The notes beneath the pieces were generated by a model that saw nothing but the letters and a program-made list of their open reading frames with translations, ran no database searches and was not told the DNA's origin. This document shows positions 5,034 to 6,134 of a stretch of 6,134 nucleotides of DNA, one piece after another (positions within the stretch are counted from its first letter, which is position 1; each line of letters starts with the position of its first letter). Location: contig JAQGJF010000599.1 in NCBI GenBank assembly GCA_028290765.1, positions 1 through 6,134 on the forward strand. Reading direction: 5' to 3'. Source of the stretch: Tardiphaga sp. (GTDB lineage: Bacteria > Pseudomonadota > Alphaproteobacteria > Rhizobiales > Xanthobacteraceae). The translations under genes were made by a program, and so were the position numbers.

Positions 5034-5085
5034 AGGGTGATCCCTTGAGGCGACCCAAGGGAAATCAAGGCCGCGATCCGCGCGG
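5034..5085 (+). promoter_or_regulatory. Hairpins in the ftsH 5' leader
   Basis: TCCCTTG (5041-5047) pairs perfectly with CAAGGGA (5056-5062) around an 8-base loop. The CCCT strand (5042-5045) can instead pair with AGGG (5034-5037) around TGAT, so these two stems exclude each other. A separate hairpin, CCGCG (5071-5075) with CGCGG (5081-5085), ends five bases before the AAGGAAG ribosome site. This is the geometry expected of a structured leader controlling translation, but no known riboswitch or thermometer class is recognised. Confidence 0.35.
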
Positions 5086-5101
5086 CGACGAAGGAAGATC
5101 G

Positions 5102-6134
<1,033 letters not shown>

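Overview
The window reads as chromosomal DNA of an alphaproteobacterium, most likely of the Bradyrhizobium/Rhodopseudomonas group (Nitrobacteraceae). Grounds: high GC with strong G/C third-position preference, the gene order cpoB-tilS-ftsH, protein sequences that look like those of this group, and an intergenic palindromic repeat (2507-2661) of a kind I associate with Bradyrhizobium-type genomes. The assignment comes from recall and inspection, not from a database search.

Layout, all genes on the + strand: (1) 1-739, the 3' end of a gene for an EAL-domain cyclic-di-GMP phosphodiesterase; (2) 905-1651, a stand-alone GNAT-fold protein of the FeeM / autoinducer-synthase-like type (putative N-acyl amino acid synthase), preceded by a TTGACA promoter candidate and an exact TTAA-N7-TTAAC CtrA-type box; (3) 1923-2417, pal, the outer-membrane lipoprotein of the Tol-Pal system, with its own 271-bp upstream region and a strong intrinsic terminator; (4) 2507-2661, a nested palindromic repeat; (5) 2803-3789, cpoB (ybgF), the periplasmic Tol-Pal coordinator; (6) 3840-4877, tilS, tRNA(Ile)-lysidine synthetase; (7) 5102-6134, the 5' part of ftsH, the membrane AAA+ protease, cut by the window end before its metalloprotease domain.

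Functionally, pal and cpoB belong to the envelope-constriction machinery used at division. tilS and ftsH are housekeeping genes that commonly follow the tol-pal cluster in alphaproteobacteria. The two upstream genes are less expected: a c-di-GMP phosphodiesterase and a putative acyl-transfer signal or lipid synthase occupy the place next to pal where tolB usually lies. The CtrA-type box before the synthase gene, with a weaker half-site before pal, suggests cell-cycle-linked transcription. That link is inference.

I see no tRNA, rRNA, insertion sequence, CRISPR array, phage gene or toxin-antitoxin pair. The most interesting points are the CtrA-type box and the uncharacterised synthase, the nested palindromic repeat, and two mutually exclusive hairpins in the ftsH leader.
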